The notes below the pieces were generated by a model. The model searched no databases. It was not told where the DNA came from and saw only the letters and a program-made list of their open reading frames with translations. From assembly GCF_048544455.1 (NCBI RefSeq), contig NC_133538.1, positions 43,560,969-43,624,968 of the forward strand: a DNA stretch of 64,000 bases, read 5' to 3'. Of this stretch, positions 31,701 through 42,444 are shown one piece after another; position 1 is the first letter of the stretch, and every line of letters begins with the position of its first letter. This DNA is from Silene latifolia (lineage: Eukaryota; Streptophyta; Magnoliopsida; Caryophyllales; Caryophyllaceae). The position numbers were made by a program, and so were the translations under genes.

Positions 31701-33596
31701 GCTCAGCTAGTGCTAGCTCGGGCTCGGCTCGAGAACTTAACGAGCCAAGCCGAGCTATCGTTGGCTCGGCTCGAACTTTTGTGATTAAATAATATCTAGC
31801 TTTTATTTAATAAAAATATGTCAACATAATTATATCTTTGTATCGGCATATCAAATGTTCTCATTCATTTGCCCAATATTTTTATATTTAACCTTTGAAT
31901 AAGAAAATATAGGAAGAAAAAAACAAAAAATTAACAATTATATATAGGCTCGAGTTGAAATCGAATTCGGCTCGAGCTCGGATTTAAATTCGCAAGCTTG
32001 ATAATGAGCTCAATTTTTACAAGCTCGAGTGAGCTCGAGTTTTGTTTCAGGAGCACAAGCCGAGCAAGGCCAAGCTCATACTCTGTTCGGCTCGGCTCGT
32101 TATCACCCCTAATCCTGACTGTGACATTGTAGTGGAGACACAAAATTCAAGTTGCCAAATTCTAAAGTGGTTGGTGAAGGTTCACAATGTAGCAACTGCT
32201 TGATCAACCTTCCAGTAAGAAATTAAAATGCCCAAAAGCACACAATCAACATCCTAAGCAGCTCCATGTTCACGACTAACCTCTTTGTGTGGAAAAAACA
32301 TCTACATTAAATTACCACAAAAGGACAATAGATAAGGCATTTAACAAAGCACATGAGACTATGAGAGTACAATTCCAACCAGCACTTAACAGGCAGCTTC
32401 CAATAAATCAAAAAGGTTATTCACTGCCACAAAACTATCGCACCCTCTACTCAAAAATGATCGTCCTACTTTCCAAAATTCCTCTCACAAATTTGAAAAA
32501 GAAGATCATTCTTGAACGGAAGGTGTATTACATGGTATACCTACTGAGCATGAGCACATTCTATGAACAGCTGAGCAGATTATAGCCACATAAACACAAC
32601 AATTAACCGAGCCAAGAACACGAAAAAAGGTCAGAAATTTATCACCTTCACAGCTTCAGGAAGCTCATCGATCTTTCTACCAGCATACTTTTCATCCAAA
32701 AGCAACAACCTAGTCGAACCTCTCCACTTCCTTCCCTTGAACTCCTCCCCTAACAGTGTACTCATATCATCACCATCACCAACATTTGCCCCCTCCTCCA
32801 AAACCTCAACAGCAATATTCCTCCTCCTCCTCTCCATTCCCGTCCCCTTCTCTCCTTCGACATCACTCCCCTCCCCCTCCTTCTCTTTCTTCTTCTTTCT
32901 TTTAGTCGGCCTCGAAATCTTAGCCAAATTCCTAAATTTCATAAACCCTTTAGCATTAAACTCATTAGCAAGCTTATCCCTATACAAAACCTCACTCAAT
33001 TCATCTCCATCCCCCTCAGCTTTCCCATAAAGCCTCCGGCTCACCGCCTTTTCAACCCCATCTTCCTCGCCACCTTCCACATCCTTACCAACCCTAATCA
33101 AATCAACAACCTCTTCATCAACCTCATCACCAGGAACCCTAGCAATATTCGAAACCCGAGGCCAGTTCAACAAATGCCCTCTAATCCTATTCTCTATCTC
33201 ATAACAGTTATCAGACGGCACCCGAATCGCCGAAATCTCATACACCCTAGTAAACTGACCCTCATCAAAGGGAGCCACTTTCTCCTCATTTTCACCCTCA
33301 TTTACAAATTGAGGGGTGGAATCAATAAAAGGGGTTTTGCAGGATGTTAAGGGAGAAATACCTTTTCGAAGAGAAGGGCCATAAGTGGCGGCTGCAGCGG
33401 TGGTTGCCGGAGAACGGTGGCAGTATACAGTGGTTGTGGCGGCGGCGGCGGTGGTGTGGAGGAGAGAAGAAAGAGAAGGGGTGTAAAGGATGAATTTAGG
33501 GAAGTGGGTTTGAGAGAGTGTGAGAGTTTGGTGACGGATTACCATCAATTTTGATAGCATTTCATGGAAACAGATATAGTGTGTGTAATTTTGCAA
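24014..33596 (-). CDS. TRM5: tRNA (guanine37-N1)-methyltransferase, TRM5/Met-10+ family, nine exons
   Basis: Exons: 33596-32646, 31497-31399, 30783-30664, 30585-30419, 30235-30165, 28612-28470, 27749-27638, 24450-24338, 24160-24014. All junctions are GT-AG, the phases agree, and the spliced frame is open for 640 aa. The enzyme puts a methyl from S-adenosylmethionine on N1 of G37 next to tRNA anticodons, which prevents frameshifting. Seen: SAM-binding DVFSGVGP at about 471-478, NDLNP at about 493-497, the MNLPND motif at about 544-549, and conserved FETVGH-like (FESVGHVAHLNLKDEHLP), VVLDKNKPKIQTVVNKI and RTMQLEVLAG blocks. The first 60 residues are Ser/Thr/Ala-rich and look like an organelle transit peptide; a Lys-rich insert (KRKKKKEKEGEG) is near 235. 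The first Met is used, but Met13 or Met17 would also fit. Confidence 0.93.
24500..24533 (-). repeat. (CAA)n tail of the LINE
   Basis: About eleven CAA units in plus orientation, (TTG)n on the LINE strand, are the tandem-repeat 3' tail typical of RTE elements. Confidence 0.9.
24500..25728 (-). mobile_element. RTE-type LINE, 5'-truncated, in TRM5 intron 7
   Basis: The minus strand encodes the second half of a non-LTR reverse transcriptase: PWCMMFADDIVLIDET with the catalytic FADD, GFRLGRSKTEYL, FRYLGSIIQKDG, AIRPALLYGSECWA, then the C-terminal RWFGHVRRRP and GRGRPRQTW motifs, ending near 24935. The 3' end reads CGACCCCAAATCATTTTGGGATTAAGGC and a (TTG)n tail, the signature of plant RTE LINEs. 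The frame is open over about 290 codons. The 5' end stops at a 39-nt T-run (gene-strand view). It has the same orientation as TRM5 and ends about 50 nt before the exon 8 acceptor. Confidence 0.9.
25729..25767. repeat. 39-nt A homopolymer at the LINE 5' truncation
   Basis: An uninterrupted A-run (plus) sits exactly where LINE homology stops. It may be the tail of an older retroelement or a product of the truncation event. Its length is prone to sequencing error. Confidence 0.85.
26510..27265. repeat. Repeat with CCACCTGAC minisatellite in TRM5 intron 7
   Basis: Ends GGGATGTTTGGTTGAGG and GCGAACCAAACTCCCC are inverted, so this may be one TIR-type element. Its middle (26690-27115) is a degenerate tandem tract of CACCTGACC, CACCGAACC and TAGCCACTGACT units. 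No coding frame. Confidence 0.5.
29268..29475. mobile_element. Stowaway-like MITE in TRM5 intron 5
   Basis: 208 bp with long inverted ends (CTCCCTCCTATTCACTCATT and AATGAGTGAATAGGAGGGAG). A TA precedes it; the right-hand TA has become TT. It lies between exons 5 and 6. Confidence 0.75.
30930..31010 (-). mobile_element. SINE 3' fragment (TS-like)
   Basis: The minus strand reads GGGTAAGGCTGCTTACATTCGACAACCCCTGACCCTGC and ends in TTGTTGTTG, which resembles the 3' half of plant TS-type SINEs. It lies in TRM5 intron 2. Confidence 0.5.
31106..31312 (-). other. Coding-like segment of unknown origin in TRM5 intron 2
   Basis: In frame after TRM5 exon 2 reads through, the minus strand gives about 60 residues of ordinary protein-like composition (GALAHIVPLEGPRPSNCKG, then ESGGLLKFEYEDFYPMISVV), ending at a stop at 31105-31107. 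A splice-like CAAG|GGTAAG lies within it. It does not match the expected TRM5 sequence, which joins exon 2 directly to exon 3, and it was not recognised. It may be a gene fragment captured by a transposon or an unannotated alternative exon. Confidence 0.35.
31639..32110. mobile_element. TIR element rich in GGCTCG/CGAGCC in TRM5 intron 1
   Basis: Ends AGGGTGATAATGAG and CTCGTTATCACCCCT are inverted. Subterminal GC-rich repeats of GGCTCGGCTCGA surround an AT-rich core. The length is about 470 bp, with no transposase. A target duplication could not be fixed. Confidence 0.6.
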
Positions 33597-34462
33597 TAAT
33601 GGCGGTATTTCATCAATGTAAGGGTTGTGGTCTTGTGGAAGACGTTTTTGTAAGTTTATACGAAGTATTTACAAACCGTAGTTGCTCTTTCATGTACACG
33701 TTTTACTTTTTTTATGGGCATTTTTCATAAAATTTCCGTATTCTACCCTTCCCTTCAACCAAGTAATTTAATTTCTCTCTCTTTTTCTCCTACAACCTAA
33801 TCTAATTTCTCACACATACTTCAACTATTGATCTAAATCCTCCTATCCCACATGTAATTACTTTGTCTAATCGATAGATTGCATTTATTTTGGGTGGATT
33901 AAATTAAGTTAATTGTTATTGTTTTTAATTAGGGTTAAAAAAAAATATCAATTAGAATTTTAATCAGTGAAAGAGTGGCGCAATACCAGGGGCATAATGC
34001 TCGAAATTCGAAACTAGTATACCAATCTAAATCTCGTGTAGTTCAAAAGCTTCAAGTGGAAGAGCACTTTGATGAATGACATCACCAATACTTTGTACAC
34101 CATTAATATTAGATACCAGTTCTAATGAACAAACGATGGATTTAATTATGGAATTTTACAAGATGGTAAATTTAGTGATTGCAACAGGCGTGGTGATTGG
34201 AAGGTGATAGCAGGGGTGGTTGTTGAGTGTTGATGATCGGGTGGTGTTTGCGAGATGAGGGAAAGAAGTTGAGAAGGGAGAAACTTGAAAAATAGTGGTT
34301 GAAATAAGAAGGGTAAAATGGGAAAGCATGTCCATGATTAAGTAAATCATGTACATGAAAGAGCATAACCCTTTACAAATTACAACGGATAAAGTTTTGC
34401 TTTGGTTTGAGTTGTTCATTTCCTAGGAGGTTAAGACGGGTTGGATAAAGGCTATTTTAGAG
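33597..34462. other. TRM5 upstream region and spacer
   Basis: It probably holds the TRM5 promoter (minus strand) in its first few hundred bases. Beyond that it is AT-rich with no supported gene. Confidence 0.35.
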
Positions 34463-34743
34463 TATCTATCTATTTATTTATATTATTAAATGAAGTTTTT
34501 TTCGAGCGACTATAAAGATTCCAATATTCACAAAATACTTTCGACCAATAATAATATAAATGAGTTTGGTAATCAATCAATCAATATTTATCTATCTATC
34601 TATCTATCTATATTATTAAAAGAATTTATTATTAAATGAAGCTTTTTTTGAGCGATTTGAGAGTCTCCAACTCCTATAAACTGCCTAAAATAAATCTAAT
34701 AAGTTTTTAATAATCAATCAATATATCAATATCTATCTATCTA
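34463..34743 (+). mobile_element. Two extra Helitron 5' ends in tandem
   Basis: Two copies (about 34463-34600 and 34601-34743) each begin with (TCTA)n then TATTATTAAA, and carry ATGAAGYTTTTTTYGAGCGA about 20 bp in. They end in AATCAATCAATAT before the next TCTA run. The third copy begins the Helitron at 34744. The spacing of the TGAAG strings is about 146 and 121 bp. Confidence 0.65.
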
Positions 34744-37609
34744 TCTATATTAATAAATGAAGCTTTTTTCGAGCGATTATAGAGTATCCAACTTTTACGA
34801 ACTTCTTCAAAACCAAATAATAGATAAAAATAAAAATTAGAATTACAGTTAGACTAAAAGATCATATCATACACGAAATGCAGTAAAAAGTAGCTAATCT
34901 CTTACTCCAACTAGAGTTCTACTATAATTAATTCATAGAAATTATATTTTATAAATAAATTAAAATTTTAATTTAGAGAATTTAAAAATCATACGTACAA
35001 CACTAAGCCAACAAGTAATTTGAGTTGTTTACGTATTAGAATTCCGTGAAGATAACAACACTAAGCTAACATGAATATTGTTCATATATATATATACACT
35101 TTATTGTCTCCCAGTTTAGAAAAGTATGCATTCTTATTCCTGCCTTTTTGCTATTCGTTTTCTTTTATTGTAATTTTCTCGGTCGTCTAATTTGCTACCA
35201 ATTAATTTTATTTTGCAGATACGCTGCACAATGTGTAAGTCTTGCTTGCGACGGGTCGCGGGTTGCGACGGGTAGTTTGTGAGAGGAAATGGGTAGAGGG
35301 GACAAAGGAGGGTCCCCCCATGTGCTTCCCCCACTCAAGACAAATGGGTAATTTGTGAGGGGATATGGTATCCGTCTCTTATTTGTGACGGATACCTTCC
35401 GTCACAAATAAGAATTTGTGTTAATTTTTTGGGTGGTAAGAGACTTATTATGCATCTTTTTATTTTATCAATTTAGTACTATTATTAGTTTACATGCTTT
35501 CCCAGTTAGTTAAGTTTTTTAATCATTGTTTTTTTATGGCTAAAAGTCTAATAAATACGCTTATTCTTTTGTTTGATTTCCTTAATCTTAGCCAACTTAA
35601 GATTATACGTCCGTTTATCCAAAAAATTCCAGAGAGACGGTCTCTCAATAGCATTATTGAGAGACCTCTCATATAATGGGGTGAGGGATCCGCTGATTTT
35701 CTTTTTTCCCTATTATATCTCCCACTAAATTAGTTAGAGACGGTTTCTCATGAGACCTACCGTCCATTTATATAATTTGTTTGGGACTATTTGAAATTTT
35801 TTGACCGAGTGACATGTATAAATACAGGGATATGGGTTGATCAACCCGTATAAAAGTCCTTACTGCATCTATTGTTCACAAAATTTGATTTCATAAAGAG
35901 ATTTTAACAATATGTCTTTTAGAGTCATGTCAAAAATATACAATTGGAGAGTATTACTTCATGTTATGCGTTATTGCTATATATATAGAGGTGAACCTCG
36001 CTTCCCAAATCAGGCAACTCTTTCTTATTATTATTTTATCATAATTTAGTGTATTTATGTGTTTATTACATAATGTATATTTTTGTATGCCTACATGACT
36101 ACACAAATTATGTACTCGCTCCAAGTTTTATTAATCTTTCCCTTTCAATAAAATACTCTTCACATATATTAAAAAAAGGGGAAGTTACATATCACTTGAA
36201 GGGAGTAATTCTTTCTTTTAATTATTTTCAAATTATCAATGATTTTATATGTTACGTTAATTTTAATTTTTTTAAGAATACTTGATGAGTACATAATTTT
36301 AGTTTTATACTAAGTAGATGATGGAGCTCACAGGCAAATGAGCAAGTTACAAGCACTATTATTACGTTGCGAAATACAATAATCATTTTAAGAGGTCATG
36401 TTTGCTGGGTGTCGTTTATAGTCGACATTTGCAAAGTAAGATAGTTATTCATGTGTATATGGTGGTAAATCGTGGGTTGTCTAATATATATTGATCATCG
36501 ACAACTCGAGAAAGCGTGAAACTTGATCCACATCAATGAAAATCACAAGTCATAGCGAAGAAAACACAATATAGGTTAATTCGATGTTATATTTATCGAC
36601 ATTATTTTAGTTCGATGGTGCTTATATGAGGGAAACAATAGTTGATAGTTTTCTTCGTCTTTTTTTCATGGTTATCATATTATTTGTGACTAAAGCCTTC
36701 TATATTCTAATGATAATTTTACCGCTAAAGTTGACAGTTTGGGAGTTGGGATGGACAATTCTATAATTGAATGTTTCGAAGGATATGGCAGTAACAAAAA
36801 TTTCAAGCGAAATCATCGTTCTTTGATATAAATACTATACCAAATCTCCTCAAAATAAATAAACCATTTCACATGACAAAAGTTTGCGACTTGGCTAATG
36901 AATTGCATACATTGCATTGAATAAAACGACACTATTTATACAAGAGCTTAACATACATACCCTATTTGCAGACGATACCGGAGATACTACCATACTCGAC
37001 ATAAGCCAGAATTTCCTATAAGATGAACTACTATAACTAAAAAAACAATGCCCATAAGAGCAATATACACGTGAGATGAGATATGGTGCAAGCATGCACA
37101 GAGTATATGATTATCTACATTCTATTCTTTACATTACTTTTTATAATGGAAGTATAAGTCTCTTCATCTTCTTTTTTTCATCAACAATGTTGGTGTCACG
37201 CACAAAACTTCATTGCAAAGATAGTTGACTTTGCGAAACGTACGACAGTCATTGCATTATGAGCTAAGTTGAATTACAAATATAATGTATTTTTATGGAG
37301 GACACGAAATTGTGGTAATAAAGTATGAAGGTTAAAGAGAGATTTTGCGAACAATTAAGCCTATTAAGGTACAAAGTGGTAGCAGTAAAAAACAAATGGA
37401 AATCTAAAAAACCAAGCATAATAGTATACACTTGGATAAAATGGAAACTAAGTTTTTATAATACAATGTGTAGCACATTAACATTGGCCTCTATTGATCA
37501 TACAGTACAATTTTGCTTTTTCATATATAAATAATATTAGCACTAACAGAAAAACTTAGTGAGACGATATTATTTCTAGGCCCGTGCATCACACGGGCAT
37601 TAAATCTAG
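34744..37609 (+). mobile_element. Helitron, non-autonomous, about 2.9 kb
   Basis: The 5' end is A|TCTATATTAATAAATGAAGC. The 3' end is a 7-bp hairpin GCCCGTG catca CACGGGC (37580-37598), seven bases, then CTAG|T. No Rep/helicase frame is seen, only short chance frames. It contains a dispersed repeat at 35225-35420 and an inverted GAGACGGTCTCTC-type repeat at 35630-35760. Pairing of these two termini as one element is inferred. Confidence 0.6.
35225..35420. repeat. Dispersed GTGACGG repeat, copy 4
   Basis: Contains GCGACGGGTAGTTTGTGAGAGG, a CCCCCCATGTGCTTCCCCC core and an end CCGTCACAAATAAGAATTTGTG, the reverse complement of the left ends of copies 1 and 3. The inverted ends support a MITE family. 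Confidence 0.55.
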
Positions 37610-38250
37610 TCTATATTATTAAAGGAAGCTTTTTTTCGAGCGATTATAGAGAGTCCAACTTTTACGAAACACCCTCGAGCAATAGAAACTCCAATTAATT
37701 TAAAACTCTATAAAAATAATAATTAAAAGAGATATAAATTCAGCTATTATTAAGAGTTGTAGCCTAACATGACTGAAAGTCTGAAATACATCGAACTTAA
37801 TGCTTATTTATAGTTGAAAAACTCAATTGGTTCCGTTGAGCATTTTTTTCCCTTTTAGCATGGCTATACGGTTGCGCCTATAGGCTATATTTCATGCTCT
37901 GTTACACCTTTCTTCTTTCTCTGTGTGTTCTTCTTGAGAAAACACTAATTAAATGTGTTATTACTTTGTAGGAGTAATAGTTAGTATGAATTTGTGTGCG
38001 CTAATATATCTTGATATTTAAGTGTTTCTTATATGTCTTTTTTTTTATTTGTCGTTCCTTGAATTTAATCGTGGAAATTATTTGCAGGTTCAATGGTAAT
38101 TCGACACGATAATAATGACATTGAAACAAGGTCTAATATGATCCGAAAGGTATTTCTCAAACTAACTATTTATTTCACGCATTTATTTTGATGTTTATTT
38201 ATGTCATATCGTCTATTTAATTTGTGTGGTTTAATATATTTATGTTGTAG
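37610..38250 (+). mobile_element. Second Helitron 5' end abutting the first; 3' end not found
   Basis: TCTATATTATTAAAGGAAGCTTTTT and CGAGCGATTATAGAGAGTCC begin at the base after the CTAG of the upstream Helitron and match its own 5' end. No terminal hairpin plus CTRR was found before the MITE at 38257, so the right limit is arbitrary. Confidence 0.5.
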
Positions 38251-38256
38251 GAGTTA

Positions 38257-38630
38257 CTTCCTCCCAGTCATTATATTGTTCTATTTGATATGAGCACAAT
38301 ACTTAAGGAAAAGTATTAAAATAAGAGTTCACTATATTGTTCCATTTGATATGGGCACAATACTTAAGGAAAAGTATTAAAATATGAGTAAAAGAGTTGT
38401 GTGGGTTGGTGATAGGAGAGAGGGATGAATTATTAGTAGTTAAATAAAGAATTGTGGGGCCAAAACATAAAGGAAAGTAATAAAATAAGAGTAAAAGAGT
38501 TGTGTGGGGTTTGGTGATAGGAGAGAGGAATGAATAAAATAAGAGTAAAAGTTTCTAAAAATAGAAAGGGGAACATTAATTGAATAATCCGTTTCGGGAA
38601 AGAGGAAACATTATAGTGACTGGGAGGGAG
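38257..38630. mobile_element. Stowaway-like MITE
   Basis: 374 bp between TA dinucleotides. Ends are CTTCCTCCCAGTCATTATA and TATAGTGACTGGGAGGGAG. An internal direct duplication (ATTGTTC.ATTTGATATG, 38274 and 38335 regions) lengthens it relative to the relative at 40259. Confidence 0.85.
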
Positions 38631-38730
38631 TATACGAGAATTTATACATGAAAAAGTTTTCTTACATGTTATATAAAAGACGAATATTATATTTTTCTTT
38701 CTTTATCCTTTAAATATGCAGTATATACTA

Positions 38731-38955
38731 CTTCCCCGTCCCGGTTAACAAATTGTCTTTGATTTTGGCTCAAAGACCAAGAAAAGAGGAGAGGGTTAAT
38801 TATAAGATGAAAAATGGATCAAATTGAGTTTGAAGAATCATATTACTCATCAAATGCAATTCTAAAATAGAAAGGACAACAATTTTAGAAAGGACAACAA
38901 GTGACTGAGACACCTAAAATTGAAATAGGACAATAAATGACCGGGACGGAGGGAG
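38731..38955. mobile_element. Stowaway-like MITE, second family
   Basis: 225 bp between TA dinucleotides, with ends CTTCCCCGTCCCGGTTAACAAATTG and CAATAAATGACCGGGACGGAGGGAG. Confidence 0.8.
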
Positions 38956-39483
38956 TATATATTTGATATGCCTTTAAATTTTGTCCATACATGTCCAACA
39001 TAATAACTCTTGCTATTTTTTCATTTGTAAATCTCTATTTTCCCTGATGCATTCATTCTATTCATACACCATCTAACAATATTTTAAACTAGATAAAGCT
39101 GAATATTTTTTTTTTTATAAAACTAACTAATTTAACATCATTCAAAATATTAATTATTTGTACAATACTTAATTTTTTTTAGTTTACGTAGACTAGAATG
39201 TCAACCTATATCATCTTCTTTCGCATGTATTTACCTAACGTGTTGGAGATCTATGCTTTTATGGTGTTATTAATCTATTTCCTTTACTTTTTTCTTCTTT
39301 TAAACTTTTGCAGGTTCAATTGTTTATCATATAAAAGAACAAAATTTTCAACATGTATTCTAGGAACATAAATTTCTAAGAACATAATTAAAAACCCATT
39401 TAAGGGTAGATTCTCAAGATTATTTTATCAAGAATATAGTAACTAGAAATTACAACTATTTAGTCTCTTCATAAGTGCAACTA
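38956..39483. other. AT-rich spacer
   Basis: No gene or clear repeat was recognised before the copia LTR. Confidence 0.4.
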
Positions 39484-39905
39484 TGTTATGTAAGAATTAT
39501 CATATTAATTCTCTATTATGTGGACCTAATTACTGACGTTAGTCACTCTAATAGATAATAGCTAAATATGATGTTTCGGGTTTTTAGTCGGAGTAATAGA
39601 CTAAGTGGATTACTGTTAATGTTTACAGGCCATTAACATAGTAGGCCCACTTATCTAATTATGCCCCTCCTGTCACCTATATAATAAAAGCTACACCTGT
39701 TTGTGGTTTTAACCTAATTCATATTCATTAAGAGAAACACACAAGAAGAGAATTAGAGAATAAGGGAGGCAGAAGAAGGCAAAAGATTGGAGTTTATCTT
39801 CTTGTTGATTTCAAGGAATCTCCTTATCAGATCTAATGACTACTCCACGTAAGTACTCATCTGTAATTATCACTGCAATCAAGATCCTCTAAATTTATGT
39901 TTACA
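39484..39905 (+). repeat. 5' LTR of copia F
   Basis: 422 bp, TGTTATG...TTTACA, with a TATATAATAAAAG promoter-like string near 39679 and the primer site two bases beyond its end. No second copy in the window. Confidence 0.75.
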
Positions 39906-39907
39906 TG

Positions 39908-39922
39908 TGGTATCAGAGCAGG
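39908..39922 (+). other. Primer binding site, tRNA-iMet type (copia F)
   Basis: TGGTATCAGAGCAGG directly after the LTR end. Confidence 0.85.
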
Positions 39923-40007
39923 ATTGTGATTGCAGTTATAGTTCTGATTAATGTTTCAATTATGTCTTTTGAATGAAATTAATGTTTAATTATGATTGTT
40001 TTCGCTG

Positions 40008-40133
40008 CCCTAATTGAATTATTTCAATTCTTATGATGCCCTAATTGAATTATTTCAATTCTTATGATGCCCTAATTGAATTATTTCAATTCTTATGATG
40101 TCCTAATCGAATTATTTCAATTCGTATGATGTT
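40008..40133 (+). repeat. 31-bp tandem repeat in the copia F leader
   Basis: Nearly four copies of a 31-bp unit starting CCCTAATTGAATTATTTCAA. Each contains the short inverted repeat TTGAATTATTTCAA. The last copy has diverged most. Confidence 0.9.
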
Positions 40134-40258
40134 TGTATTTTATTGTTTATGGTTCTTTATCGCACATCTACACTGTTCACCGGCAGCACTGTTCACGAGC
40201 ACTATTCACGCAGAAAGTTACTGTTCATCAGTTTTGAGTGTCGGATTTTAATGTTATA

Positions 40259-40571
40259 CTCCCTCCCAGTCATTATAGTGTTCCCTCTTTCCCAAAACGG
40301 ATTATTCAACTAATGCTCCCCTTTCTATTTTTAGAAACTTTTACTCTTATTTTATTCAATCCTCTCTCCTATCACCAAACCCACACAACTCTTTTACTCC
40401 TATTTTATTATTTTCCTTTATGTTTTGGCCCCACAATTCTTTATTTAACTACTAATAATTCATCCCTCTCTCCTATCACCAACCCACACAACTCTTTTAC
40501 TACTATTTTAATACTTTTCCTTAAGTATCGTGCCCATATCAAAGGGGAACATTATAACGACTGGGAGGGAG
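40259..40571. mobile_element. Stowaway-like MITE in the copia F leader
   Basis: 313 bp flanked by TA on both sides (40257-40258 and 40572-40573). Ends are CTCCCTCCCAGTCATTATAG and ATTATAACGACTGGGAGGGAG. Same family as 38257-38630. Confidence 0.88.
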
Positions 40572-40716
40572 TAATAATGTTTTTTGAGTGTAAACGGCGT
40601 TCTAAATCAGACTGCATAGCAGGGTTAGCGTTTTTAAGCCTAATTCTGACGTCTTCATTGAGTTTCAGGACGTTTTTGGTTAAAAATTATGATTTTTTTG
40701 TTTTATTCATAATAGT

Positions 40717-40748
40717 TCTCGATCGAGCTAATGTTTCACTCGATCGAA
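40717..40748. repeat. CGATCG palindrome pair in the copia F leader
   Basis: CTCGATCGAG and ACTCGATCGAAG have CGATCG cores at 40720 and 40741, 21 bp apart. This is the same motif and spacing as in gypsy-like elements A, C and D. Confidence 0.8.
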
Positions 40749-41083
40749 GCTCTTAAGCATGAATAAGTACCTTCTCGCATTATAGTTTACGATACCTTAT
40801 GTTTGATTATGTATGCTCGTGTGATATTTATATTATTAAGTACATAAGTTAATATAATTATCATATTGTTGTTGTAAGCCTACATATTATTTGTGTAAAT
40901 ATATCATTTGATATCGAATGTAAGAGACTTTCCCATTATGACAAGTTGAAATTCACCACAGTGATTTCATCTCGTACGCGATCAAATCTCATAATGGAAT
41001 CATATTGAACATTCACATTAGGTTGAGGTTCGCCACAGTGGACTCAAATTATGTAGTGAATTTCCGACTAAGCATCTAATAGG

Positions 41084-41226
41084 GTAAAGTAACTTGTATT
41101 AAGGTTTTACCCACAGGTAACCTGACATTAAAGTAAAACACCCATTAAGGAGAGTAAAGTAACTTGTATTAAGGTTTTACCCACAGGTAACCTGACATTA
41201 AAGTGAAACACTAATTAAGGAGAGTA
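41084..41226 (+). repeat. About 68-bp direct duplication in the copia F leader
   Basis: The block GTAAAGTAACTTGTATTAAGG...CACAGGTAACCTGACATTAAAG occurs twice in tandem with two or three differences. Confidence 0.88.
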
Positions 41227-41387
41227 AACTCTATTATGTAATTAAGCATGTGTAGGTTGTCCACAGATACTATACTTGCCTGATGAATGTTTATGAGTTA
41301 CTCATTTAAGTTTCAAGTCTTAGTCATAATTGCTATTGTGTGTTAAACTCAAAGCCTAATGTTTTGAGCATTGTTCATAATGCGATC

Positions 41388-42384
41388 ATGTTGCAAAGCT
41401 CTCTCAATAATCGTGTCCAAGTCATTCCACAACTTGATGGTACTAATTACTCAGAATGGAAAGAGCATCTCGAGTTCTATTTAGGGATCCTTGAACTCGA
41501 TTAAGTGCTTATCGGGTCGACTCAAACGGTGAACCAAATCGATGCGAGTAAAGAAGTATTTGAAGAGTATAACTGGTGGAATAAATCTGATAGTCTTTGC
41601 CTAAAGTTTTTGCGTCTTACCACTGCACCAAACATTAAGTCCTCCATTTCGGAGACATCAGTAACACGACCGGTAAGTACATGGAAATCATTAAGGAACG
41701 CTTTCGGGACTACCGATAAAGCGGTAGGTGGAAGGCTTATGTCTGAACTTACCACTTGCTAAGTATAATGAGAGTGTAACCACCATGCAAAGAAGATGTG
41801 TTACACATGACGAATCTGGCGACTAAGTTGGGAAAACTGGACATGAAAGTTGAGGATCCGTTCCTCGCCCAGTTTATCATCAACTCTTTGCCTGATAAGT
41901 TTGATGCTTTCCATCTTCATTACAACACTGTTAAGGAAATTTGAAGTGTTAATGAATTGACCAATAAACTGGTTCAGGAAGCAGCAGGAATCAAACAGAA
42001 AGATGAGGCTGATGCCTCAAGTAAGAGTACTGGCTTATCCCAGGCACATCATGTGCATCATGTAAGCGGGAAATCTAAGGGTAAGTTTGGAAACAGAAAG
42101 GGCATGAAGTCTGGCGCTTCTAATAAGCTGTTTGGATCTGGCATAAAGAAGGATATTAAGAAGCAGGAAAGTTGTTTTTTCTCGTAAGAAACCTGGCACT
42201 TTCGAATGATCGCATAAAGCGTAAGAATTGGTTCGAAAAGAAGGGTAAGCCTTTTGCTTTAGTATGTTTCGAATCAAATTATGTTGAAGTTCCTTCTAAT
42301 ACATGGTGGCTAGATTCAGGCTCTAATGTACATGTTTCGAATTCCTTGCAGGATTCCTTACGACAAGAACATAAATCCAAATGA
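41388..42384 (+). pseudogene. gag and protease remnant of copia F
   Basis: Starts at ATG 41388 with LDGTNYSEWKEHLEFYLG, a copia gag N-terminus. A TAG soon after, a second break near 41762, and further stops near 41944 and 42187 split it. The Lys-rich linker (SKGKFGNRKGMKSG) is present but no intact CCHC was seen. The protease piece WWLDSGSNVHVSN (near 42305) is in another frame and keeps the D-S-G core. Confidence 0.75.
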
Positions 42385-42444
42385 GGCCTCCTTATACATG
42401 GGAATAAAGATAAAGCCTCCGTAGAAGCCATTGGAAGGTTTAGC

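Noticed and set aside
32289-32585. Plus-strand frame of 98 codons in TRM5 intron 1
   Set aside because: No recognisable domain, intronic and antisense, with composition of non-coding DNA.
40238-40756. 172-codon frame near the copia F leader
   Set aside because: Runs through a Stowaway-like MITE and the leader; it is chance coding in T-rich DNA.
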